Assembly (NCBI GenBank): GCA_964228455.1
Contig: CAXQZM010000078.1
Coordinates: 1 to 26,569, forward strand
From: CAXQZM01 sp964228455
Lineage (GTDB): Bacteria > Pseudomonadota > Alphaproteobacteria > UBA7985
DNA: 26,569 bases
Direction: 5' to 3'
Shown one piece after another: positions 8,270 through 15,530 of this stretch. The translations under genes were made by a program, and so were the position numbers. The notes under the pieces were generated by a model. It saw only the letters and a program-made list of their open reading frames with translations. It was not told where the DNA came from and did no database searches. Position 1 is the first letter of the stretch; every line of letters starts with the position of its first letter.

Positions 8270-8316
8270 TTGATACATGATTGATTTAGTTTATTTGCAG
8301 TCCTATAAACTGCTCA
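8270..8316 (+). promoter_or_regulatory. Promoter/operator module P1 upstream of the monooxygenase-reductase operon
   Basis: A 24-base segment (8270-8293) beginning TTGATACATGATTGATT recurs with one mismatch at 10405-10428. Inside it, TTGAT repeats at an 11-base interval, about one helical turn. A sigma-70-like promoter is present: TTGATT at 8281-8286, 17 bases, then TATAAA at 8304-8309, followed by CTGCTCA, which is also shared with the second copy. The operator overlaps the -35 box and sits 5 bases from the divergent GntR start, fitting repression in both directions. The regulator is inferred from adjacency. Confidence 0.72.
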
Positions 8317-8339
8317 TCAAAAAAGAAAAGAGGAGAACC

Positions 8340-9500
8340 ATGAGCCACATTGTACCAATTACCAGTCACGACCTTAGCGCCTCGGAGGTTTCCTGGTTTG
8401 CGCCTCTCTGCAGTGACGACTATCAGTTTTTGGGAGTTCCTGACGGTCAATTGCGCTCTTCGTTTTCTAATACATCAGCTATTCTTCGAGAAGCTGAGGC
8501 CCAGGGTTTTCGGAATATTCTCTGCCCTTCGTCATACCAAGTCGGACAAGATACACTATCGTTCGTCGCTGCCAATGCGCCTTTAACGTCTAAGATTAAC
8601 ATGCTTGCAGCAGTGAGGTGTGGAGAGGTTCAGCCAATCATGCTGGCTCGGACTTTGGCAACCCTCGATCACATGCTGGAGGGCAGGCTTACAGTGAATA
8701 TCATCTCCTCAGACTTTCCAGGTGAGAAAGCAGAGAGCCAGTACAGATACGATCGTTCACGAGAAGTCGTTGAAATTCTCAAAATGGCTTGGGCAAAAGG
8801 GGAAATAAACCATCACGGTGACATATATAAGTTTCAGGATTTAACTACGGACCCAGTTAAGCCCTATCAACAGAAGGGTGGTCCTCTTCTTTATTTTGGG
8901 GGCTACAGCCCTGCGGCGCTGGAGTTATGTGGGGAACATTGCGACATCTACTTAATGTGGCCTGAGCCAAAAAATGTACTCGCTGAGAGAATGCAGGCCG
9001 TACATAGCGTAGCAACTCGTTATGGGCGCACACTTGATTATGGCTTGCGCGTTCATATGATTGTTCGAGATACTGAATCAGAGGCTAAGGAATATGCAGA
9101 ATACATAATCTCTAAGCTTGATGACGAAAAAGGTGAAGCCATCCGAGGAAGGGCCCTTGATGCAAAGTCGTTAGGGGTAGCACATCAGTCCAAAAACCGT
9201 GAAAATGCTGATGACTTTGGATATATCGAGCCCAATCTTTGGACTGGCATTGGCCGAGCCCGTTCTGGATGTGGCGCAGCGATAGTAGGTTCAGCTGATC
9301 AGGTATTAAGTCAAATTGAAGAATATCAGAAAATGGGTATTCGTTCTTTTATATTTTCAGGTTATCCTCACTTAGAAGAGTGCAAACATTTTGGGAGGCT
9401 TGTGATGCCGCATTTAAATACTTGTTCACTGCCAAAGGTATATGGCCGAGTTCCCGAGAGCACTCCAGCAACTCCACTAGGGGTAGGGGAAAGAGTTTGA
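8340..9500 (+). CDS. SsuD-like FMNH2-dependent sulfonate monooxygenase (sulfoquinovose monooxygenase candidate)
   Basis: This 386-residue protein is a luciferase-like flavin monooxygenase of the alkanesulfonate monooxygenase type. It aligns by eye with E. coli SsuD over most of its length. Equivalents of SsuD R226 and H228 (GLRVHMIVRDT; R237, H239), R297 (GRARSGCGAAIVG; R308) and Y331 (FSGYPHLEE; Y342) are all present. The active-site C54 of SsuD appears missing (LCPSSYQVGQD). Such enzymes use FMNH2 and O2 to split C-S bonds, releasing sulfite and an aldehyde. The ATG at 8340 is chosen because AGGAG precedes it; the frame is open to 8277. A coupled aldo/keto reductase follows, matching the SmoC-SmoB pair of sulfoquinovose breakdown. 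No flavin reductase is in the window. The substrate is inference. Confidence 0.85.
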   Translation: MSHIVPITSHDLSASEVSWFAPLCSDDYQFLGVPDGQLRSSFSNTSAILREAEAQGFRNILCPSSYQVGQDTLSFVAANAPLTSKINMLAAVRCGEVQPIMLARTLATLDHMLEGRLTVNIISSDFPGEKAESQYRYDRSREVVEILKMAWAKGEINHHGDIYKFQDLTTDPVKPYQQKGGPLLYFGGYSPAALELCGEHCDIYLMWPEPKNVLAERMQAVHSVATRYGRTLDYGLRVHMIVRDTESEAKEYAEYIISKLDDEKGEAIRGRALDAKSLGVAHQSKNRENADDFGYIEPNLWTGIGRARSGCGAAIVGSADQVLSQIEEYQKMGIRSFIFSGYPHLEECKHFGRLVMPHLNTCSLPKVYGRVPESTPATPLGVGERV

Positions 9501-10393
9501 TGGAACGCATAAAATTAACAGATGAGGTAGAGTTCTCGCGTCTTGTATTTGGGATGTGGCGACTGGGTGATGATGAAGATACAAGTCCAAAGCATGTCGC
9601 AGCAAAGATTAAAGCTTGCTTAGACCAGGGCATATCTACTTTTGATCAGGCTGATATCTATGGGGATTATGGTTCGGAGGTTCTGCTGGGCGCAGCTCTA
9701 AAAGATGATCCGGGGCTAAAAGCAAAAATGGAAATCATCACTAAGTGTGATATTTGTCTGATTTCAGATAGCAAGCCTGAAACTCGAGTAAAGCACTATG
9801 ATACTAGTGCGCAGCATATTGCCGCTAGCGTGGACAGTAGCTTGGCGAATATGAATATCGATCAAATTGACTGCTTGCTTTTACATCGGCCGGACCCGTT
9901 AATGGACCCAGCAGAGACCGGCGCTGCCCTAGATGCCCTGGTTAAATCTGGCAAGGTGAAGAGCGTAGGGGTTTCCAATTTCCGTAGCTGGGATTGGCAG
10001 CTGTTGCAGGCACATATGAATGAGAGGCTAGTTACTAATCAAATTGAAATTAACCCATTCGCATTGGATTGTTTTGTGAATGGAGATTTGGCGGAAATGC
10101 AGCGAGCTTCTATTATACCGCAGGCTTGGTCCCCTCTAGCAGGAGGTAAGTTGTTCGCTGATGATGGACACCCCGGTGCTGCGCGTTTGGCTCGTCTCGC
10201 TGCCATAGAGGGCATTCCTCTAGATGTAATGGCAATTGCTTGGTTGTTACGACATCCAGCAAATATTTTGCCAGTGATAGGAACTAATAATTTGGAGCGC
10301 ATATCTGGGCTATCGGATGCCCTTGATGTTCAGGTTACGCGCCAGCTTTGGTTTGAGATATATGAGGCAGGATTGGGATCAGAGGTCCCATAG
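9500..10393 (+). CDS. Aldo/keto reductase, YdhF-like (SmoB candidate)
   Basis: This 297-residue (beta/alpha)8 NAD(P)H-dependent reductase closely resembles E. coli YdhF: EFSRLVFGMWRL near the start, FDQADIYGDYGSE carrying the conserved Asp and Tyr, a catalytic Lys in MEIITKCDI, LLLHRPDPLMDP with the active-site His, KVKSVGVSNF, and a PVIGTNNLERI cofactor-binding end. The ATG overlaps the monooxygenase stop (TGATG), indicating coupling and a shared pathway; the same frame is open to 9380 but that part lies inside the upstream gene. If the monooxygenase makes 6-oxo-glucose from sulfoquinovose, this enzyme would reduce it to glucose as SmoB does. The family is certain, the substrate inferred from context. 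Confidence 0.87.
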   Translation: MERIKLTDEVEFSRLVFGMWRLGDDEDTSPKHVAAKIKACLDQGISTFDQADIYGDYGSEVLLGAALKDDPGLKAKMEIITKCDICLISDSKPETRVKHYDTSAQHIAASVDSSLANMNIDQIDCLLLHRPDPLMDPAETGAALDALVKSGKVKSVGVSNFRSWDWQLLQAHMNERLVTNQIEINPFALDCFVNGDLAEMQRASIIPQAWSPLAGGKLFADDGHPGAARLARLAAIEGIPLDVMAIAWLLRHPANILPVIGTNNLERISGLSDALDVQVTRQLWFEIYEAGLGSEVP

Positions 10394-10404
10394 CCTAAAA
10401 AAAA

Positions 10405-10450
10405 TTGATACATAATTGATTTAGTTTAAGCTTAGGTTTATAACTGCTCA
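10405..10450 (+). promoter_or_regulatory. Promoter/operator module P2 upstream of the ABC transporter operon
   Basis: This is the second copy of the module at 8270: 23 of the first 24 bases are identical (10405-10428), with the same TTGAT direct repeat. The promoter elements match in spacing: TTGATT at 10416-10421, 17 bases, TATAAC at 10439-10444, then the shared CTGCTCA. The bases between the boxes differ more, so conservation is focused on the -35/operator and -10 regions. It drives the binding-protein gene at 10528 and implies control by the same regulator. Confidence 0.72.
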
Positions 10451-10527
10451 GCCTGCTATGTTTGGCGGCAAAAGTAATTCTAGGGGTGCCATCCTGGCTG
10501 CTCCTAATTTGGGAGAGGAACCAAAAT

Positions 10528-11787
10528 ATGAAACGTCATCTTATGATGATGGCGGCAGGTGTTGTTGTCAGCGCCCCCGCTTTCGCCGATGAAATCGACT
10601 TCCTGTGCTATCAGGATGGTAATGAGTGTGAAGTTATTGCTGATATGTCCGCTGAGTTTACTGCTCTTACGGGCCATACAGTCAATGTAAACACAGTCGG
10701 TTATGACATTATCCGTGACCAGCTTGAAAACCAATTAGCAGCTGGGGATGCACCGGATGTTGCACGCGTAACTAATCTAGGCGGGCTGAATCAATACTAC
10801 CTTGATCTATCCCCGTATGTAGATAGCGCATATTGGGAAGCTAATTATGGCGCAACACTGCCTTGGTTCCGTGCTGCTGATGGTTCTGATGCCGACGCAG
10901 TATATGGTTGGATGACCGGTCTTACTGTTACAGGTCCATATGTAAATGTGACTTACTTCGAGGATGCGGGTGTTGATATGCCAGGTGCTGGAGCAACTTG
11001 GGATGACTGGGCAGCGGCTTTGATGGAAGTAAAAGACACGTTGGGTCTGGATGCTGGTCTAGCTATGGATCGCACTGCACACCGCTGGGCTGGCCCAGCT
11101 TTCTCATACGGCGCTAAGTTCTTTAATGATGCTGGTGAGCCCATTCTTGTTGATGATGGTTTCCGTAATTATGCTGAAGTTTTCGTTGGTTGGCATGAAT
11201 CTGGTCTGATGCCTGCGGAAGGTTGGCCTGCTGGTGCAGATACTGAGTACCGCAACGCCGCGCCATTGTTCACCTCTGGTGCCGTTGCCATGCACATGTC
11301 TGGTTCATGGATGTTGAACAATTATGACGCAAACATCACCGACTTCGAATGGACTGCAGTTCCAATTCCTTGCGGACCTGGTGGTTGTGGTGCAATGCCA
11401 GGTGGTGCAGCGATGGTTGCATTCAACTCAACAGATGTGCCTGAAGCATCTGCTATGTTCCTTGACTGGCTTGCTTCAACAGAAGCTGCTCAAGCTTTCG
11501 CCGTGGGAACGAACCAGATTACAGCTCACCAAGGTCTACAGGCTGCTGGGATTGATTATGTGAATGCTTCAGCTGCGGTGTCCAATGGCTTATCTGTTTT
11601 TGCAGCGAATGCTGGTGTTGCAGCAGATACCACGCCACAAGCGTTTACATTCCAGGGTTATCCTAAGAACTTTGCTATTTATGGTACAGTTCCAGATTAC
11701 ATAACCCAGGCCATTAAAGGTGAAATCAGCTTGGATGCTGCGTTGGCTGGTATCGACGCGGACGTAGCTGCAAAGATTGCTGAGTAG
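10528..11787 (+). CDS. ABC transporter periplasmic sugar-binding protein (family 1, SmoF-like candidate)
   Basis: This 419-residue extracellular solute-binding protein starts with a clear signal peptide (MKRHLMMMAAGVVVSAPAFA, cleavage before DEID); there is no lipobox. The mature part has the family 1 pattern: EFTALTGHTVNV near the start, QLAAGDAPDVARVTNLGGL, a hinge region, and LFTSGAVAMHMSGSWML. Cysteines in FLCYQDGNECEV and PCGPGGCGAM could form disulfides. The protein is strongly acidic, as in many marine bacteria. The ATG at 10528 is selected by the GGGAGAGGAA ribosome site and signal peptide; the frame is open to 10462. A hairpin follows the gene, as is common for binding proteins made in excess over the permeases. 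The ligand is unknown; a sugar or sulfosugar glycoside is inferred. Confidence 0.9.
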   Translation: MKRHLMMMAAGVVVSAPAFADEIDFLCYQDGNECEVIADMSAEFTALTGHTVNVNTVGYDIIRDQLENQLAAGDAPDVARVTNLGGLNQYYLDLSPYVDSAYWEANYGATLPWFRAADGSDADAVYGWMTGLTVTGPYVNVTYFEDAGVDMPGAGATWDDWAAALMEVKDTLGLDAGLAMDRTAHRWAGPAFSYGAKFFNDAGEPILVDDGFRNYAEVFVGWHESGLMPAEGWPAGADTEYRNAAPLFTSGAVAMHMSGSWMLNNYDANITDFEWTAVPIPCGPGGCGAMPGGAAMVAFNSTDVPEASAMFLDWLASTEAAQAFAVGTNQITAHQGLQAAGIDYVNASAAVSNGLSVFAANAGVAADTTPQAFTFQGYPKNFAIYGTVPDYITQAIKGEISLDAALAGIDADVAAKIAE

Positions 11788-11860
11788 CAATTTAAGCGTT
11801 TCATGTTGAATTGGGAGTAAATAACGGCCCAGTTCGATCAATAAAATAAATTTAATTAAC

Positions 11861-11888
11861 AAGGGCGGCCTAAATGGCCGCTCTTTTT
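11861..11888 (+). terminator. Stem-loop with T-tract between binding-protein and permease genes
   Basis: The arms AAGGGCGGCC (11861-11870) and GGCCGCTCTT (11876-11885) pair over ten positions with one G-U, around a five-base loop, and run into a T-tract to 11888. This is a textbook intrinsic terminator shape. As it lies inside an operon, it probably acts as a partial terminator or 3' stabiliser that raises binding-protein mRNA relative to permease mRNA. Confidence 0.82.
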
Positions 11889-11948
11889 ATCGACTAGAGA
11901 ATTGGCGCAGCCAATATCTTCTGTTCTATCTTTCATAGGGTCATATTC

Positions 11949-13052
11949 TTGCAGGGTGTGCTCGATTTGCTCTATCAGGTTAACGTTATGCTCGAAGCCA
12001 TTTTAAATGCTTTTTCGTCGCCTTGGTGGATCGCTGGAGTGATACTATATGGTTTGATTGGTATCATCGTGGTCAAGCCAACGGGCGGCATGTATTCGTA
12101 TCTCATGACTTCGCTTGGCTGGCCTATAGAGCTAATGCAACGCGTGTCTGGCTCAACAGGCTTGCCCTATTTTTTCTTGCTACCGAACATGCTAGTTTTC
12201 GGGTTGTTCACCTTTGCACCACTTTTTGTGTCAGGTGGATTTGCATTTACTGACGGTGCGAGCATCAATTTTGATCAGCGTGAGCTAAGTGGCCTTGATA
12301 ATGCATCCCGACTTCTCCAGGACATTAACATTGATACTGGGTTAGCAAACCCGCAAGCTAATGAGTTTCGTGGTGCAGTATCTGATACTGTTATTTTCTC
12401 GGTTGTTCAGGTGCCAATCATGATCCTGATAGCGTTGGCAACGGCGCTGGTTTTGAATAGAGATATAAGGGGTCGAGCATTTTGGCGGTCAATTTTTTTC
12501 TACCCAGTGATGCTATCTCCAGTTGTTGTGGGCTTTCTTTGGGCACTTGTGCTCGATCGTCAGGGTGTCTTATCACAAACTTTGATCGCCTGGGGTTGGA
12601 TAGATAGCCCAATACAATGGCTCCAAGAGGGTTACTGGCCAATGTTTTGGACTGTCTTCGTCTATACTTGGGCCCATCTTGGCTTCTACATGCTTATCTT
12701 ATTAGCGGGCTTGCAAGCAATTCCGGGGGATCTTTATGAAGCTGCTGAAATGGATGCCGCTAGTCCGTTTCGGACCTTGATTCGGATTACTATTCCACTC
12801 TTAATGCCTACGTTGTTAGTGGTTTTTGTCTTAGCATTAATAAAAGCAGTTCAAGCATTTGAGGAAATTCTCGCGCTACAGGTGAACATAGATACGGTTG
12901 TGGAATTCATATACTACACCGGAGGCATTCGTGGCGAGGTAACCTTTACCGGGAGGGGTGTTGCAGCAACTGCTTCGCTTTTAGTGGCTGGTGCCCTCAT
13001 AGTGCTCTCGCTTCTTCAAATGGCACTCTCTCGTCGGGAGGCAAAGTTATGA
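11949..13052 (+). CDS. ABC sugar permease, MalF-like, with extra N-terminal membrane segment
   Basis: This binding-protein-dependent inner-membrane permease contains the EAA coupling motif (YEAAEMDAASPFRTLIRITIPLL, ~263-285 when counted from the TTG) that contacts the ATPase. Membrane segments lie near 73-98, 146-168, 180-202, 229-255, 282-304 and 338-359. An additional hydrophobic segment at ~26-42 precedes the usual PYFFLLPN start of the family, giving an N-terminal extension. Two starts are possible: TTG at 11949, preceded by AGGGT at reasonable spacing, or ATG at 11988 with a weaker AGG; the extra segment is retained with either. It lies 160 bases after the binding-protein gene and overlaps the second permease by four bases (ATGA). 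Confidence 0.87.
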   Translation: MQGVLDLLYQVNVMLEAILNAFSSPWWIAGVILYGLIGIIVVKPTGGMYSYLMTSLGWPIELMQRVSGSTGLPYFFLLPNMLVFGLFTFAPLFVSGGFAFTDGASINFDQRELSGLDNASRLLQDINIDTGLANPQANEFRGAVSDTVIFSVVQVPIMILIALATALVLNRDIRGRAFWRSIFFYPVMLSPVVVGFLWALVLDRQGVLSQTLIAWGWIDSPIQWLQEGYWPMFWTVFVYTWAHLGFYMLILLAGLQAIPGDLYEAAEMDAASPFRTLIRITIPLLMPTLLVVFVLALIKAVQAFEEILALQVNIDTVVEFIYYTGGIRGEVTFTGRGVAATASLLVAGALIVLSLLQMALSRREAKL

Positions 13053-14488
13053 TTCGTATTTGGACTTTTCTGAGCCGAACCCAAGGCAGGAATGGTCCGA
13101 ATTGGGTAGATTGGTTGGCATATGGCTATCTAGCTCTTGGTTTACTGGTTATTCTCTTTCCGGTTTTGTGGCTGGGTTTGAATTCATTCAAGTCGCAAGC
13201 TTTACTTGAGCAAAATGATCTAAGTTTAATACCAAAAGATTATGTTCGTTTAGGGCGCGCTTCTGTCACGACCCCAGAAGGTAAAGAATTCGTATTAATT
13301 GAGGGCTTGCCTAATTGGGTGCTGGATTGGGGTGGTCTGACTGATAGTGAAAAGATTGAGCAAGACGTTCTTGGATTAGTTGAACAATATCAGGGGGTCG
13401 AGGCGATCGCTCTATCCAGCTATCTTGGACTGAGCGAAGCTCGTGCAAGAATGGTCATACAAGAGTTAAACCTAGATGATTGCCTTCTTTCCTATGCATC
13501 TTCCACTCCGGAGGCGCGCGTGGCATGCGATGCGGATACAGCTCTTTATCAAATTAGTGATTTGGAAGATCGCGCTGCAGTTGGAGGTTTCTTGGGGCTT
13601 CCAGAATATAAAGTAGGAAAAATATCAGGCCAAATAAGAGTCAGTGCACCAGACCCGGTTAGTGGGGAGGAGCGTATTTGGGCGATAACTTCCCTAACGT
13701 CCAATCGAGAAACGATTGCCGCGAGGGCGTTGGATAATCCCTCTGAGCGCCCTGTACAACTCCCGATAAGCAGCATTGTGTCATCTGCAAGTTTAGATCT
13801 ACGTTGGGAAAACTACATTGACCCGCTGAAGGGCAATATCTCTGGCGTAAATATTAATTTCATGCAGTGTTTTACTAATTCGTTGCTTGTAACGGTTTTA
13901 GCCACTGCGTTGACCCTACTAATTAATTCTATGGCTGCGTTTGCACTTTCTAAATATAGATTTAGGGGCCAGCTATTGTCGCTTGCGCTAGTTCTCGGAA
14001 CATTGATGGTGCCACCCACTGTAATGCTCATTGGTGTGTTCAAAATGATAAATGCAGCTGGTTTAGGCGGTAGTATTTGGGGAGTAATCATTCCAGGCGC
14101 TGCAACTCCAACGGGAGTTTTCCTACTGCGCCAATACATGCTCACGATACCTGAAGAGCTCTTAGAGGCAGCAAGGATGGATGCGGCATCAGAGTGGAAA
14201 GTATTCTGGCGAATAATTATTCCGCTGGCTATGCCAGCTATCGCTGCCTTGGGTATTTTGTCGGTTATTTGGCGTTGGAATGATTTGATTCTACCGTTGG
14301 TTGCTATTCCTACCCAAACTGATGCTCACACACTTCAGTTATGTCTTTTGAACCTTGATGGAGAAAACATCAACCAACCTCACTACAAGTTGGCAATGAC
14401 GATGCTAACTCTAATACCAACCACGCTCGTTTTTGTATTTCTGCAGCGTTTTATCACCACTGGCATTGCCTCGACGGGAGTCAAATAA
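13049..14488 (+). CDS. ABC sugar permease, MalG-like, with ~190-residue periplasmic insertion
   Basis: This inner-membrane permease has a normal C-terminal core: helices from ~274, GTLMVPPTVMLIGVF (~317-331) and the EAA motif LEAARMDAASEWKVFWRIIIPL (~372-393). At 479 residues it is far longer than the usual 270-300 for MalG-type proteins. The excess lies between helix 1 (~24-43) and helix 2 (~274-297): a soluble insert from about 60 to 250, predicted to face the periplasm. Two stretches of it look alike (SSYLGLSEARARMVI and GGFLGLPEYKVGKI). The ATG overlaps the first permease stop (ATGA), and the ATPase gene starts one base after this stop. The permease call is secure; the role of the insert is unknown. 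Confidence 0.88.
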   Translation: MIRIWTFLSRTQGRNGPNWVDWLAYGYLALGLLVILFPVLWLGLNSFKSQALLEQNDLSLIPKDYVRLGRASVTTPEGKEFVLIEGLPNWVLDWGGLTDSEKIEQDVLGLVEQYQGVEAIALSSYLGLSEARARMVIQELNLDDCLLSYASSTPEARVACDADTALYQISDLEDRAAVGGFLGLPEYKVGKISGQIRVSAPDPVSGEERIWAITSLTSNRETIAARALDNPSERPVQLPISSIVSSASLDLRWENYIDPLKGNISGVNINFMQCFTNSLLVTVLATALTLLINSMAAFALSKYRFRGQLLSLALVLGTLMVPPTVMLIGVFKMINAAGLGGSIWGVIIPGAATPTGVFLLRQYMLTIPEELLEAARMDAASEWKVFWRIIIPLAMPAIAALGILSVIWRWNDLILPLVAIPTQTDAHTLQLCLLNLDGENINQPHYKLAMTMLTLIPTTLVFVFLQRFITTGIASTGVK

Positions 14489-14489
14489 C

Positions 14490-15530
14490 ATGGCTAAACT
14501 TGAACTGAAAAATCTCAAGAAATCATACAGTAGTATCGAAGTGATACACGGCGTTGATATGGAGATTCAAAGTGGAGAGTTTTGCGTTTTCGTTGGGCCA
14601 TCGGGTTGTGGTAAGTCTACGATGCTACGTATGATTGCTGGTCTAGAAGGAATTACCGAGGGACATGTATGCATTGATGAAGAGTCTGTGAATCATTTAC
14701 CAGCAGCCCAGAGAGGTCTGGCTATGGTATTTCAATCTTACGCTCTTTATCCTCACATGTCAGTGCGTCAAAACCTGAGTTTTGGATTAGAAAACCTGCG
14801 CATGTCTAAGTCCGAGGTATCCCAGAGAGTGGGCGAAGCGGCTAAAATGTTGCAGATTGAGGCGCTGTTAGAGCGCAAGCCAGGCCAGCTATCTGGCGGT
14901 CAACGACAGCGAGTAGCGATAGGGCGTACGGTAGTTCGAGAGCCAAAAATTTTTCTGTTTGATGAACCCTTGTCGAATTTAGATGCTGAGCTTCGTGTGG
15001 CCATGCGAGCGGAAATTGCAGCCCTTCATCGACGCCTGGGTAATACCATGATATACGTTACTCATGATCAGGTTGAGGCTATGACCATGGCTGACAAGAT
15101 TGCCGTGCTGCGAGATGGTAAAGTGGAGCAATTTGGTGCACCGCTCGACCTTTATAATAACCCCGCTAACAAGTTCGTGGCAGGATTTATTGGAACTCCC
15201 CGAATGAACTTTCTTAATGTTTCGAAGGGGGAGAGCGGTAAAATTGTGTTACCAGGTGGCAAGACTGCTGCAGTGCCAACTGATTGGCAGTGGGAGGGCG
15301 ATAAGGCAATTCTTGGCGTGCGAGCTCACCATGTCAAATTAGACGATAAGGGTGAGCTGCCATTTCAAGCCAACTCAGTAGAGCAACTCGGCGGTGAAAC
15401 TTATGTTTATGGGGATGTAGACGGGCAAGATATGACAGTCCACATAACTGGCCAGGCGAACGTAAAGTCTGGAGAAGCCTTGCAACTCACTTTTGATATG
15501 GCCGATACACATCTTTTTCAGAGTAATTGA
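14490..15530 (+). CDS. Sugar ABC transporter ATP-binding protein (UgpC/MsmK type)
   Basis: This 346-residue ATPase powers the importer from the cytoplasmic side. Visible motifs are Walker A GPSGCGKST (36-44), Q-loop Q82 in FQSYALYPHM, signature LSGGQ (134-138), Walker B FLFDEP (155-160) and the H-loop histidine in THDQVEAMTM (H192). A C-terminal OB-fold/TOBE region follows IGTPRMNFL, as in MalK/UgpC proteins. The frame is open to 14433, but the family begins at MAKLELKNLKKSY and a GGGAG ribosome site precedes the ATG at 14490. It is fourth in the operon and overlaps the aminotransferase start by one base. Confidence 0.93.
   Translation: MAKLELKNLKKSYSSIEVIHGVDMEIQSGEFCVFVGPSGCGKSTMLRMIAGLEGITEGHVCIDEESVNHLPAAQRGLAMVFQSYALYPHMSVRQNLSFGLENLRMSKSEVSQRVGEAAKMLQIEALLERKPGQLSGGQRQRVAIGRTVVREPKIFLFDEPLSNLDAELRVAMRAEIAALHRRLGNTMIYVTHDQVEAMTMADKIAVLRDGKVEQFGAPLDLYNNPANKFVAGFIGTPRMNFLNVSKGESGKIVLPGGKTAAVPTDWQWEGDKAILGVRAHHVKLDDKGELPFQANSVEQLGGETYVYGDVDGQDMTVHITGQANVKSGEALQLTFDMADTHLFQSN

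Noticed and set aside
8270..8293. Operator as a perfect palindrome
   Set aside because: I could not find a convincing inverted repeat; the clear internal pattern is a TTGAT direct repeat at 11 bases, so only that is reported.
9380..9499. Upstream extension of the aldo/keto reductase frame
   Set aside because: It overlaps the monooxygenase coding region; the YdhF-like homology starts at the ATG at 9500 with a typical TGATG junction.
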